A stretch of 64,000 nt of DNA, from assembly GCA_022779485.1 (NCBI GenBank), contig JALFTC010000014.1, positions 62,001 through 126,000 of the forward strand, given 5' to 3'. The DNA comes from Ruminococcus sp. Lineage in GTDB: Bacteria > Bacillota > Clostridia > Oscillospirales > Acutalibacteraceae. Positions 40,006 to 49,265 of this stretch are shown here, in pieces. Made by a program: the position numbers and the translations under genes. How positions within the stretch are numbered: position 1 is the stretch's first letter; each line of letters starts with the position of its first letter. The notes beneath the pieces are model-generated. The model was not told the origin of the DNA. It worked only from the letters and a program-made list of their open reading frames with translations, and did not search any database.

Positions 40006-40185
40006 ATGGGTAAATCAAATTGTGATATGTGCGCACATTATATATATGATGAGGAATTTGATTATTACACCTGCGATATAAATTTAGACGAAGACGAGGC
40101 TGTCAGGTTTATGCAGGGCAGTTTTGACAACTGTTCATTTTACGACCCCTATGATGAATACAAAATCGTAAGAAAGCAGAACTAA
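40006..40185 (+). CDS. Small Cys-containing protein (DUF6472-like)
   Basis: Own translation, 59 aa: MGKSNCDMCAHYIYDEEFDYYTCDINLDEDEAVRFMQGSFDNCSFYDPYDEYKIVRKQN; GGAGG RBS upstream; below the ORF-track size cutoff. Confidence 0.85.
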   Translation: MGKSNCDMCAHYIYDEEFDYYTCDINLDEDEAVRFMQGSFDNCSFYDPYDEYKIVRKQN

Positions 40186-40266
40186 TGTTGATGAAAAGTG
40201 CTCCGTGGTTTCACCAATGTCGTCAACTTAATAACATTTATACCCAATGGTTTGCACCACTATCCT

Positions 40267-40403
40267 TGTCATTCTGAGGGAGTGAAACGACCGAAGAATC
40301 TGAAAGGAAAGCAGTAGTGCCTAAATCGACACTAACAGGTTATAGGAAAGCTAACAAAGTAAGTGGTAAAGGCTGGGGATTCCTCGACAAGCTGGTCATG
40401 ACA
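40267..40403 (-). repeat. Dispersed repeat family B, copy 2 (inverted orientation)
   Basis: TGTCATTCTGAGGGAGTGAAACGACCGAAGAATCTGAAAGG...GGGGATTCCTCGACAAGCTGGTCATGACA. Confidence 0.85.
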
Positions 40404-40765
40404 GAGTGGTGGCTGGGAATTACAGTGTTAGAATTATTTCTTAAGTTGACGACATTAGTGGTTTCATAGGAGCATTTTATTCTTTCAGTTATACTATGCC
40501 GTTGATAAAAAATCAGGCATATTTTGTAATATGCAGGTATAATAAGACAGTTTTTGTCCTGTGATTTTGCACAAAGAAATTTTTAAAAAAGTCTTTTTGA
40601 ATATGCACAAAATGGAAATTTGAGTTTTGAAAAAAATAACGGCATAAATAATTTGTTTCATTATAAAATATGTGATATAATTTTGTAGTTGGAAAAATAT
40701 AATTAAAGGGTTAGGTTATATAATTTGTGCTAAACAAAGCCTAATCAGATTTTTGGAGGTAAAGT

Positions 40766-41599
40766 ATGATTTGTAAAAATTGCGGAAAAGAAATTGCGGA
40801 TAACTCCCGTTTTTGCACACTTTGCGGTGCAAAGCAGGATGAACAAAGTGCACCTGTACAGCAGACTGCTCCTGTTCAGAATGAAACACCTGTTTCAAAC
40901 GAAGTTCCACCACAGGGAACAGCCCCTGTTTCAAACGAAGTTCCGCCACAGGGAACAGCACCGTTTGAAAATCAAGCACCTGTACAACCTGTTGTTGACC
41001 CCGCCGGTCAGCCCACAGGAGTACCTTATCAGCCAACAGCTCCCGTTGCAAAGAAGTTTGACTTTAAGAAGTATCTTCCCATGCTGATTGCTATTGCCGG
41101 TGGAGTAGTAGCAGTTATCATTGTTATTTGTGTTGTTGTGAACATTGTATCCAACAGCGGTGTTAAGGGTGTTGTTAACCGTATGGAGGACGCTGTCAAC
41201 GATAGGGATATTGATAAGTTTAAGGAACTATATCCTGATTTCGTTGTTGAGGAAATGGATATTGACGAGGACACAATGGAAAGCGCTCTTGGATTGATTG
41301 GCGGCTTTGATGTTGATGTTGACTTTGAAGTTGTTGACGAAGAGGACATTACAGACGAGGATTATGAGTATGACGACTCTATGACTTGGGCTGAATATAT
41401 TCAGGAAAATTATGCCGACAACTATATTGAATATGATGACGAAGAAGTTGACGCAGTTAGTAAGGTTACTGTTAAAATGGAAATGGACTTTGACAACGGT
41501 ATTGCAAACGCACTTGCAGATGCTTTAGCCGATTCTGTTGAGGAGAAGGAAATAACCTGTGTTAAGGTTGACGGCGACTGGTACATTTATGAAAATTAA
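40766..41599 (+). CDS. Zinc-ribbon membrane protein with Pro-rich repeat linker
   Basis: N-terminal CKNCGKEIADNSRFCTLCG, tandem PVSNEVPPQGTAP repeats, one TM, acidic C-terminus. Confidence 0.85.
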   Translation: MICKNCGKEIADNSRFCTLCGAKQDEQSAPVQQTAPVQNETPVSNEVPPQGTAPVSNEVPPQGTAPFENQAPVQPVVDPAGQPTGVPYQPTAPVAKKFDFKKYLPMLIAIAGGVVAVIIVICVVVNIVSNSGVKGVVNRMEDAVNDRDIDKFKELYPDFVVEEMDIDEDTMESALGLIGGFDVDVDFEVVDEEDITDEDYEYDDSMTWAEYIQENYADNYIEYDDEEVDAVSKVTVKMEMDFDNGIANALADALADSVEEKEITCVKVDGDWYIYEN

Positions 41600-41617
41600 T
41601 TAATCAAACTTCACCAC

Positions 41618-41644
41618 AAAGCTCCCGTAATAGGGAGCTTTTCT
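41618..41644. terminator. Hairpin terminator between convergent genes
   Basis: AAAGCTCCC-GTAATA-GGGAGCTTTT. Confidence 0.7.
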
Positions 41645-41654
41645 TATATGATAG

Positions 41655-42587
41655 TTATTGCAGAAAAATACCAAATAAAAGGGGAATTGTAATAATGCAC
41701 ATCAGCTGACTCACAAGTGCAAGGCTGCCTCCCAGCTTTGGGTCTTTTCCGTATGCCGAGGGGATAATTACCGTGTTAAGTCCCAGTGGCATTGCGTTGG
41801 CACACAAAGCTACACTTACAATATCCTTTGGAGTGTTAAGTAAGTTAAGAATCACCACAATCAAAAGTGGCATAACAAAAATCCTTGCAACTGCAATAAT
41901 ATATACCTTGTAGTTTTTCAGCTGACTTAAAATAGGATAACTGCCGATTACAAAGCCTGTTAATATCATAGCCATAGGGGACATTGCCTTTGATGCTCCG
42001 CCTATGATAGAGGGCAAAAAGTTAAGCTGTTCAGGAATATACCTAACTGCATTTGTAAGCCCCATAACAGCACCTATAAGCAGGGATATGCATATTGGGT
42101 TAAGGAAACTTTTAAAAGAAAAACCGTTATTCCCCTCAGTTGGAATAAGCCAGGCAACTCCCAAGGAAAATGTGTAAAGGTTTAGAGGGAGAATAAACAG
42201 AAGATAGTCAAACAGTAGCTCAGGCGCAACTCCCTCAACGAAAGCAATTCCCAAAAAGGCAAAATTGCATACAGTAAAGGAGTAACGGTATATCCGCTGA
42301 ATGTAGGGGTCTTTGTGGAAAAATCTGCCGAATAATAGCCCCACAATAATGCAAAAAAGCAAAATTACGGAGGAATACAGCATAATATGCCACTTGCTCA
42401 CAAAATTCTCCACAGTGCATTTGTCCATAAAGGTGTTAATAATGGTTGCCGGCATAAGTATATAGTTTAAAAGTCTTGATATTACCGTTGGAGTATTTTC
42501 CGGCAAAAATTTTCCCCTGCACAGGAAAAATCCCATACCCATATATCCAAACAGAATAAGTATTTGATTGATTGTGGTCAAAAGCAT
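41655..42587 (-). CDS. AEC (auxin efflux carrier) family transporter
   Basis: About 10 hydrophobic segments; AEC-like N- and C-termini (ALCANAMPLGLNTVIIPSAYG). Confidence 0.85.
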   Translation of the reverse strand: MLLTTINQILILFGYMGMGFFLCRGKFLPENTPTVISRLLNYILMPATIINTFMDKCTVENFVSKWHIMLYSSVILLFCIIVGLLFGRFFHKDPYIQRIYRYSFTVCNFAFLGIAFVEGVAPELLFDYLLFILPLNLYTFSLGVAWLIPTEGNNGFSFKSFLNPICISLLIGAVMGLTNAVRYIPEQLNFLPSIIGGASKAMSPMAMILTGFVIGSYPILSQLKNYKVYIIAVARIFVMPLLIVVILNLLNTPKDIVSVALCANAMPLGLNTVIIPSAYGKDPKLGGSLALVSQLMCIITIPLLFGIFLQ

Positions 42588-42708
42588 AAAATTCCCCCTA
42601 AGGTATTGTTAGAAAAACAGATAGTATTATTCTTATTTTCTTTTGCGTTTCTTGACCTTGTGTTTGATTAATGATAGAATTATCATATAACATTACAGGA
42701 GAAAAGTT

Positions 42709-44007
42709 TTGGACAGAGTAAAAAATAAATCGGACGAAAATATAAATAAAAATATAAATAAAGAAAAAACACCCATCAGCATAATCAGGGTGACAGTAGG
42801 TGCATCAATAGGTGTTTGCGTTCTTGTACTTCTTTGGCTTTTTGTGTACTACACAGGAATTTTTGATGTATCCCCAAGTGGCTTTGAGGTGAATATGAAG
42901 GGTAGCGGTATGGAGATTGTAAGCTATAACGGTGAAGAAAAAAATCTTACAATTCCCGATACTATTAACGGTCACAAGGTGGTTTATATTGGGGAGAAAG
43001 CCTTTTATAAAAATGATACCGTGGAAAAACTTGTGTTGCCCTCAACCGTAAAAGAGGTTGGCAAACAGGCCTTTGCCGATACAAAATCACTTAAAGAGAT
43101 TGAATTTTCCTCAAAATACACCCAATTTGGTGAGAGTACCTTTGAAAATTCCTCTGTTGTAAAGGCAAAGCTACCTACAAGACTGCAAAAAATCAGCGAT
43201 TGTATGTTCAAAAACTGCAAAAGCGTTACAAGTGTATCTTTCCCTGATGACCTAAAGAGCATAGGTGATGAGGCTTTTTCGGGATGTTCCTCCCTGAAAT
43301 CAATGACCATAGGTGACGAGGTCTTAAAAATCGGAAAGGATGCCTTTGCCAACGAGCAAACAGGCTTTACACTAAACAGTATTATCGGCAGTGAAACGGA
43401 AAACTATGCCAGAGATAACGGAATTGAGTATGTCCCCTGTAACTCCTACTACGAGCCTTACACAAAATATAGTTTACACTACGGTAAAAACAGCCTTAAC
43501 ACACAACAGGTGTCAGAGGGCAGGAGAGGAATCCTGTCTTTCTTCCCAAGTGCAACAGGCTACTACCGAATTACCCTTGAGGGCAAGGGTGTAGGCTTTT
43601 TTGTTACAGACGCAATCAAGGATAACCAAATTTGTCCCTTAATAAAGGGTGACGAAAGCGACTTTATCGGCTATTATCAGCAGGGAAAGGAGTACTTTTT
43701 CCCTGTTCGCTCCGACGGATTTGTAAACTATGAGGTTAATGTTGCAAAAACAGACAAGGGCATTGCCGATATGTACAAAAAAGGAGAAAATCTGCTGAAA
43801 GGTAAGGGGAAGTGCAGTCTTGTGGGAGGTTCTTCCCTGTACAAGAACCACAGCACAAATTCGGAAAATGTGGCGCAGGTTAATTCCGATATTATGCTTA
43901 CAAAGGTGCTTGACTACTATGTAGAAGACAGTAAACACATATGGTATCAAATCAACGCCAATGTGGGCGGAGCAGGCAAGCAGGACCTTTGGTTTAGGAG
44001 TAAATAG
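42709..44007 (+). CDS. Membrane-anchored leucine-rich repeat (LRR_5) protein with SH3-like C-terminus
   Basis: N-terminal TM, LRR_5 units (VVYIGEKAFYKNDTVEKLVLPSTVKEVGKQAF), C-terminal LVGGSSLYKN...IWYQINA. Confidence 0.8.
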   Translation: MDRVKNKSDENINKNINKEKTPISIIRVTVGASIGVCVLVLLWLFVYYTGIFDVSPSGFEVNMKGSGMEIVSYNGEEKNLTIPDTINGHKVVYIGEKAFYKNDTVEKLVLPSTVKEVGKQAFADTKSLKEIEFSSKYTQFGESTFENSSVVKAKLPTRLQKISDCMFKNCKSVTSVSFPDDLKSIGDEAFSGCSSLKSMTIGDEVLKIGKDAFANEQTGFTLNSIIGSETENYARDNGIEYVPCNSYYEPYTKYSLHYGKNSLNTQQVSEGRRGILSFFPSATGYYRITLEGKGVGFFVTDAIKDNQICPLIKGDESDFIGYYQQGKEYFFPVRSDGFVNYEVNVAKTDKGIADMYKKGENLLKGKGKCSLVGGSSLYKNHSTNSENVAQVNSDIMLTKVLDYYVEDSKHIWYQINANVGGAGKQDLWFRSK

Positions 44008-44025
44008 GGTTTTCACCACTACCTC

Positions 44026-44173
44026 CGTCATTCCGAGCTTGTCGAGGAATCCCCTTCCTCTATCACTCATTTTGTTAGAGAAATCATACTTTTATATAAC
44101 CTATTGGTGTCGATTAATGCACTACTGCTTTCCTTTCAGATTCTTCGGTCGTTTCACTCCCCTCAGAATGACA
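44026..44173 (+). repeat. Dispersed repeat family B, copy 3
   Basis: CGTCATTCCGAGCTTGTCGAGGAATCCCCTTCC...AGATTCTTCGGTCG...CTCAGAATGACAG, colinear with copy 1. Confidence 0.85.
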
Positions 44174-44224
44174 GGGAGAGAAGTTTCACCCCCTCAGAAT
44201 GACAGGATGAGTGGCATAAGGCGA

Positions 44225-44273
44225 AAAAAATGGTCTGTCGCAAATCTAAGGATTTAGCGATAGACCATTTTCT
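44225..44273. terminator. Hairpin terminator between convergent genes
   Basis: AAATGGTCTGTCGC...GCGATAGACCATTTT. Confidence 0.65.
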
Positions 44274-44309
44274 CATATTATTTTGTAATTATAATTTTTG
44301 CAAACTTAC

Positions 44310-44891
44310 TCAATTCCTCTTCAGGTCATCCAAGGTCCACTTTGTGCCTGTGTCGTGTTCAATATAGTCAAGGAGCTTGTCGCTGTCGTCAAAATATCTG
44401 TAAAGGTCACTGCATTTTTCCCTTACAAAGCCCTCTCGCATTGAATGCTCCATCATTTCTTCCATACTGTCGTAATATCCGTTGATGTTGTAAACTGCTA
44501 TGGGCTTGTTGTGTCTGCCAAGCTGTTTAAGGGTTACAATCTCAAAAAATTCCTCAAAAGTACCGACACCGCCGGGAACAATGATAAATGCGTCCGCCAT
44601 ATCCTCCATTTTTGCCTTTCTCTCCCGCATTGTATCTGTGGTGAAAAGCTGTGTACATTCTTCAAAAAGTCCCTCAATGCCCTCTTCAACAAAAAATTTC
44701 GGAACAACACCGTAAATTTCTCCGCCGGCTTTCTTCATTCCCCTTGCAGAGGCGCCCATAAGACCCTCTTTTCCTGCACCAAAAACAAGCTGATGATTCC
44801 TTTTGCCCATTTCATAGGCAAATTCCTCAACAGTTTTGATGTAGCTTTCGTTTATTATATTACTGGCTGAGCCAAAAACACAAATTCTCAT
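44310..44891 (-). CDS. LOG-family / TIGR00730 Rossmann-fold protein
   Basis: FGAGKEGLMGA, MRERKAKM, PGGVGTFEEFFE motifs. Confidence 0.92.
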   Translation of the reverse strand: MRICVFGSASNIINESYIKTVEEFAYEMGKRNHQLVFGAGKEGLMGASARGMKKAGGEIYGVVPKFFVEEGIEGLFEECTQLFTTDTMRERKAKMEDMADAFIIVPGGVGTFEEFFEIVTLKQLGRHNKPIAVYNINGYYDSMEEMMEHSMREGFVREKCSDLYRYFDDSDKLLDYIEHDTGTKWTLDDLKRN

Positions 44892-45031
44892 ATTAATACC
44901 TCTTTTTATATATCTTTTTTCTGAATATATTATATATTATATTTTAACTTTTATCAATAAATAACCGTGTTGTAAATGAGATTTTATAGTAGTATAATTT
45001 ATTTACAGTCTTTTTAATAAGGTGAAAGGTT

Positions 45032-45634
45032 ATGTCATACATTTGTTTAATAGGAAATGAATACGGTATTGTTGCCTCCTCGGATTCAAGAGAAACAATG
45101 GGTGAGGGAAAATATTTTGACAACCGACAAAAGGTATTTTGCGACAAAAAGCAAGGACTTATTTGGGCTTGTTGCGGAATTACCAAGCATTTGGGCAAGG
45201 ATTATCTTCGTCTTGTGGAATTTATTATGAGGGACAGCAAAACGACCTTTGACCAAAAGCTTGATTACCTTGAAAAGAGTATTTGCAAGGTTACTTTGGA
45301 GGCTGTTGAAACCTTGGGCAGAAAAAGTGCTATGGATATTCTTGTGGGCAAGGTGGATAAACGCACAATGATGATAAGAATGAACTTTGCTATGGGCAAT
45401 ATGGACAGAAAGGTGTTTTTCTCCCCCTTAGCATTGGAGGGAGGGTGCGGAAAATTTCTGTGTCCTAAGATGAAACTAAGTGAATACAAAGGTCTTTTAG
45501 TGCCCGACCTAAAGAAATATGCTCATAATCGTGTTGAAAGCGTAATATATAAAGATAGAGAATTGTCAGCAAATTGCCCTACAAGAGAAAATTCCATTGG
45601 CGGAAGAGTGCTTTGTGAGTGTATAAAAAGGTAA
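45032..45634 (+). CDS. Hypothetical protein with possible proteasome/HslV-like (Ntn-hydrolase) fold
   Basis: ORF; N-terminal CLIGNEYGIVASSDSRETMGE...DNRQKVF resembles beta-subunit N-terminal pattern. Confidence 0.5.
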   Translation: MSYICLIGNEYGIVASSDSRETMGEGKYFDNRQKVFCDKKQGLIWACCGITKHLGKDYLRLVEFIMRDSKTTFDQKLDYLEKSICKVTLEAVETLGRKSAMDILVGKVDKRTMMIRMNFAMGNMDRKVFFSPLALEGGCGKFLCPKMKLSEYKGLLVPDLKKYAHNRVESVIYKDRELSANCPTRENSIGGRVLCECIKR

Positions 45635-45827
45635 ATTTAGGTAATTTAATCCCGTATTAAAGAATTGTTAATAATTTGTTCATAAAAATTTATGCTTTTT
45701 TAATAGTTTTTTCAAAATAAAGTTATGTAAATTGAGAATAGTTTATTCTTCGGCAATTTGTTATAATCAATTATGGTTAGTCTGATAGATTGAGAATAGA
45801 TTATTTTTAGAAAGAGGGTTCTTATTT

Positions 45828-48800
45828 ATGAGAAAAATATGTAAACCGTTATCAATGCTGTTGGCGCTTGTTTTGCTTGCAACAACTGCAACATTCTCAG
45901 TTCTTTCTGCAACAAATGATTACAATTCGAGTGGGGCTGATATTGAAGTGGAAGCGACATCTGCATACACAAATTCCGGCGAAAGCTACAACACATACAG
46001 CGGAAACGACCTTGGTGCGGTTTATTCCAAGGACTCCACAACATTTAAGGTTTGGGCTCCGTCTGCTACAAAGGTACAGTTAAAGCTGTACAACACAGGT
46101 TCCGACAGCGAAAGCGGAGCCGGTGTAATCGGTACATACGATATGTCCAAGGACAGTACAAACGGTGTTTGGTCAATTACTAAGAGCGGTGACCTTAACG
46201 GTAAGTATTACACCTATCTTGTCACCGTTAACGGTACAACAAAGGAAACTCGTGATGTATATGCCAATGCTGCCGGTGTAAACGGTAGGCGTTCAATGGT
46301 TATTGACCTTAGCAGTACCAATCCTGACGGCTGGTCAAACGACAGGCATATTCTCTTTGACAATGCACCGGAGGCTGCAGTTTGGGAGGTTTCTGTAAGG
46401 GACTTTTCCATTGACAGTACATCAGGTGTGGACGCTGACAAGCGTGGTAAATATATGGCATTTACACAGCACGGAACAACCCTCAACGGTGCCGGTGTTC
46501 TCAAGACAGGTATAGATTACCTTATTGAAAACAATATTAACTGTGTTCAGATTATGCCAATGTATGACTTTGGCTCTGTTGACGAAACAAAGGGCGGACA
46601 AAACTGGGGATATGACCCAATGAACTACAATGTTCCCGAGGGTTCATTCTCCTCAAACCCATATGACGGTGCTGTTAGAATCAAAGAGCTTAAATCTATG
46701 ATTAAGGCACTTCACGATGCAGGAATTTCCGTAATTATGGATGTTGTTTACAACCATACCTACAACACAAGCGACTCTGCATTTGAAAACACTGTTCCCG
46801 GCTACTATTACAGAATGAACGGAAGTACATTCCTTAACGGCTCAGGCTGCGGAAATGTTACAGCATCTGACAAAACAATGTACAGAAAGTATATGATTGA
46901 TTCTGTAAAATACTGGGCAAACGAGTACCATATTGACGGTTTCCGTTTTGACCTTATGGGTTGTCACGACTATACAACAATGAACAAAATCCGTACAGAG
47001 CTTGACAAGATTGACAAGCGAATCATTATGTACGGTGAGCCTTGGATGGCTGACTGGGGCTCAAACGGTATTGCAAATTCCTCTGCTGCTGTTATGGATA
47101 ATGCAAGCAAGCTAAATCCAAGAGTAGGATGCTTTAACGATAAGATGAGAAATGCCCTGAAGGGTGGCACAAGCGACAAATCATCAGGCTTTATTCAGGG
47201 TTCAACCTCAAGCACAGCAGATGTTAAAGCCGGTTGTATGGCTCATACATCATCACTTCTTGGTAAGTGGTCACAAGCTCCAAGCCAGACAGTAACCTAC
47301 AACTCCTGTCACGATAACCTTACCCTTTGGGATAAGATTTTGTATTCACAGGGAAGCACAGATTACAACGGCTCCAACGGAACATTCCTTGCAATGAACA
47401 AACTTTCTGCGGCTCTTGTTCTCACTTCACAGGGAGTTGCCTTTACACAGGCAGGTGAAGAATTTGCAAGAACCAAAAGAGGTGACGAGAACTCCTACAA
47501 CACAGGTGACGCTGTAAACAAAATTGACTGGACACGAATTTCACAGTATTCAAGCCTTAGGGAATACTACAAGGGTCTTAGATTAATCAGACAGGTTTAC
47601 AGTCCGTTTACAGACGGAACAAACACATCTGTCGGACAGTCATACTTTACAGGCTCAAACTCCGTAATTGCATACACAATGCAAAACAAAACTGCAAACG
47701 CCGCTAACGAGTGGGGAACAGTTGCTGTTATTGCAAACAACAGCGCCTCTACTCAGTCTGTAACACTAAAGGCAAGTACAACACTTCCAACCTCTTGGGC
47801 AACAATAGTTAACGGTTCAAGTGCAGGTCTTAAGAACTTGGGTACTGTAACAGGCACAACCATCTCTGTTCCGGGAAGAACAGCAATGGTGCTTGTTGAC
47901 TTGGCGTCCTTTAACGAAAAGAATATTCAGGGACCATCTACAACTGTTCCAACTACTTCTACACCGGCTAACGGAACTGTTACTTGGAATACAACAAAAA
48001 TCAAGGGCTTTGCTGACGGCGTAGCATACGAGGATTTGGCAGGTTCAACATCAAGAATTACAAAGACAGTTGTTCCTGAGGACGGATACGAGATTGCATA
48101 TGTAAAGATTGTTACAGGCGGTGCAGATGTCACATCAACTGCATACAATTCTGCAACAGGTACAATCGACTTTACCCGCAACGGCAACGCAGAGATTACA
48201 TTAATTGCAACAAAAATTCCATCAACTCACCTTTACGGAGATGCTAACGAGGACGGACTAATCAATGTTAGAGATGTAACAACTATCCAAAAGTATATTT
48301 GCAATCCTAACGACTCCTTAAGTGATGTTGGAAAGAAAGCGGCAAATGTTAACGGTGACGAGGGAATAGATGTTCAGGACGCAACTGTTCTGCAAAAGTA
48401 TGTTTCAAAGTACATCACTTCACTCCCTGTTGGCGGCTCTTTCTCTGATGAAAAACCAACATTTACAATTCCTACAGAAACAACAACTTCTACAACAGCT
48501 ACCGTACCTACAAGCACACAAACATCACCCACAAATCCTTCCGGTTCAATTACAGTCAACTTTGTATCAAATGTTGACAATGGTAAAGAAAGATGGGCTG
48601 CATACTGTTGGACAGACACAAACAATATGTGGTTTGATGTAGTTAACGGACAGGTTACTGTTCCAAGCAGTATGGAGAATATTATCTTTGTAAGATTTGA
48701 CGGCACCTCCACAGAGAATAAGTGGGATGAAGAGGGTGCAACAGTTAAATATGTTTGGAATCAAACTGACGACTTATTCCTCGGCTCGGGTTCAACCTAC

Positions 48801-48857
48801 ACAGTTACCGGCTGGGGCGACGGCTGGGGAGCACCCCTTGAAGGTTCTTGGTCATAA
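45828..48857 (+). CDS. Secreted type I pullulanase (GH13) with dockerin and C-terminal putative carbohydrate-binding module
   Basis: Signal peptide; QNWGYDPMNYNVPEGSFS, DVVYNHTY, GFRFDLMGCHD, GEPWM; two Ca-binding dockerin repeats; Thr-rich linker; C-terminal beta-rich module. Confidence 0.92.
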   Translation: MRKICKPLSMLLALVLLATTATFSVLSATNDYNSSGADIEVEATSAYTNSGESYNTYSGNDLGAVYSKDSTTFKVWAPSATKVQLKLYNTGSDSESGAGVIGTYDMSKDSTNGVWSITKSGDLNGKYYTYLVTVNGTTKETRDVYANAAGVNGRRSMVIDLSSTNPDGWSNDRHILFDNAPEAAVWEVSVRDFSIDSTSGVDADKRGKYMAFTQHGTTLNGAGVLKTGIDYLIENNINCVQIMPMYDFGSVDETKGGQNWGYDPMNYNVPEGSFSSNPYDGAVRIKELKSMIKALHDAGISVIMDVVYNHTYNTSDSAFENTVPGYYYRMNGSTFLNGSGCGNVTASDKTMYRKYMIDSVKYWANEYHIDGFRFDLMGCHDYTTMNKIRTELDKIDKRIIMYGEPWMADWGSNGIANSSAAVMDNASKLNPRVGCFNDKMRNALKGGTSDKSSGFIQGSTSSTADVKAGCMAHTSSLLGKWSQAPSQTVTYNSCHDNLTLWDKILYSQGSTDYNGSNGTFLAMNKLSAALVLTSQGVAFTQAGEEFARTKRGDENSYNTGDAVNKIDWTRISQYSSLREYYKGLRLIRQVYSPFTDGTNTSVGQSYFTGSNSVIAYTMQNKTANAANEWGTVAVIANNSASTQSVTLKASTTLPTSWATIVNGSSAGLKNLGTVTGTTISVPGRTAMVLVDLASFNEKNIQGPSTTVPTTSTPANGTVTWNTTKIKGFADGVAYEDLAGSTSRITKTVVPEDGYEIAYVKIVTGGADVTSTAYNSATGTIDFTRNGNAEITLIATKIPSTHLYGDANEDGLINVRDVTTIQKYICNPNDSLSDVGKKAANVNGDEGIDVQDATVLQKYVSKYITSLPVGGSFSDEKPTFTIPTETTTSTTATVPTSTQTSPTNPSGSITVNFVSNVDNGKERWAAYCWTDTNNMWFDVVNGQVTVPSSMENIIFVRFDGTSTENKWDEEGATVKYVWNQTDDLFLGSGSTYTVTGWGDGWGAPLEGSWS
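48231..48437 (+). other. Dockerin domain coding region within the pullulanase
   Basis: GDANEDGLINVRDVTTIQKYI and VNGDEGIDVQDATVLQKYV repeats. Confidence 0.88.
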
Positions 48858-48902
48858 CAGGCTGATTTCGCAGAAAATTGAAATAGAAAAATAATAAAAT
48901 TT

Positions 48903-48932
48903 GGGCGTACCCATATGGGTGCGTCCTTTTTT
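48903..48932 (+). terminator. Terminator after pullulanase
   Basis: GGGCGTACCC-AT-ATGGGTGCGTCC hairpin with TTTTTT tail. Confidence 0.7.
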
Positions 48933-49265
48933 GCATATAGTTTTCTCTGCAATTCCGAGGATACCCTCTCATTCTGCCATTTCCGGCTTGTCGAGGACTA
49001 CCTCGCCTATATTTCCACCACATTTTTTTGTATAAGTTTTATAAAAATAACCATTTTACTTGTGAAGTATTTATTTTCGTTGCAAATATGAACAAAATAT
49101 TAACAAAATATTAACATAAAGTTTGGCTATGATTACCATTTATTTCTATTTGTACTTATGATAGACTTAATTACAATGTTTTATTTATATACTATTAACA
49201 ATTTAATAGTACATATTTAATATAAGAACATATAACAAAACAAAATTTTAGGAAGGAGAACAATT

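Noticed and set aside
40896-40965. Tandem 36-bp repeat in the zinc-ribbon gene as a mobile or regulatory element
   Set aside because: In-frame duplication of PVSNEVPPQGTA in a proline-rich linker; ordinary low-complexity expansion.
43961-44257. 98-aa ORF in the track (MWAEQASRTFGLG...VIPSLSRNP...FRFFGRFTPLRMTG)
   Set aside because: It reads out of frame through the end of the LRR gene and then through dispersed repeat family B; a typical spurious repeat-derived peptide.
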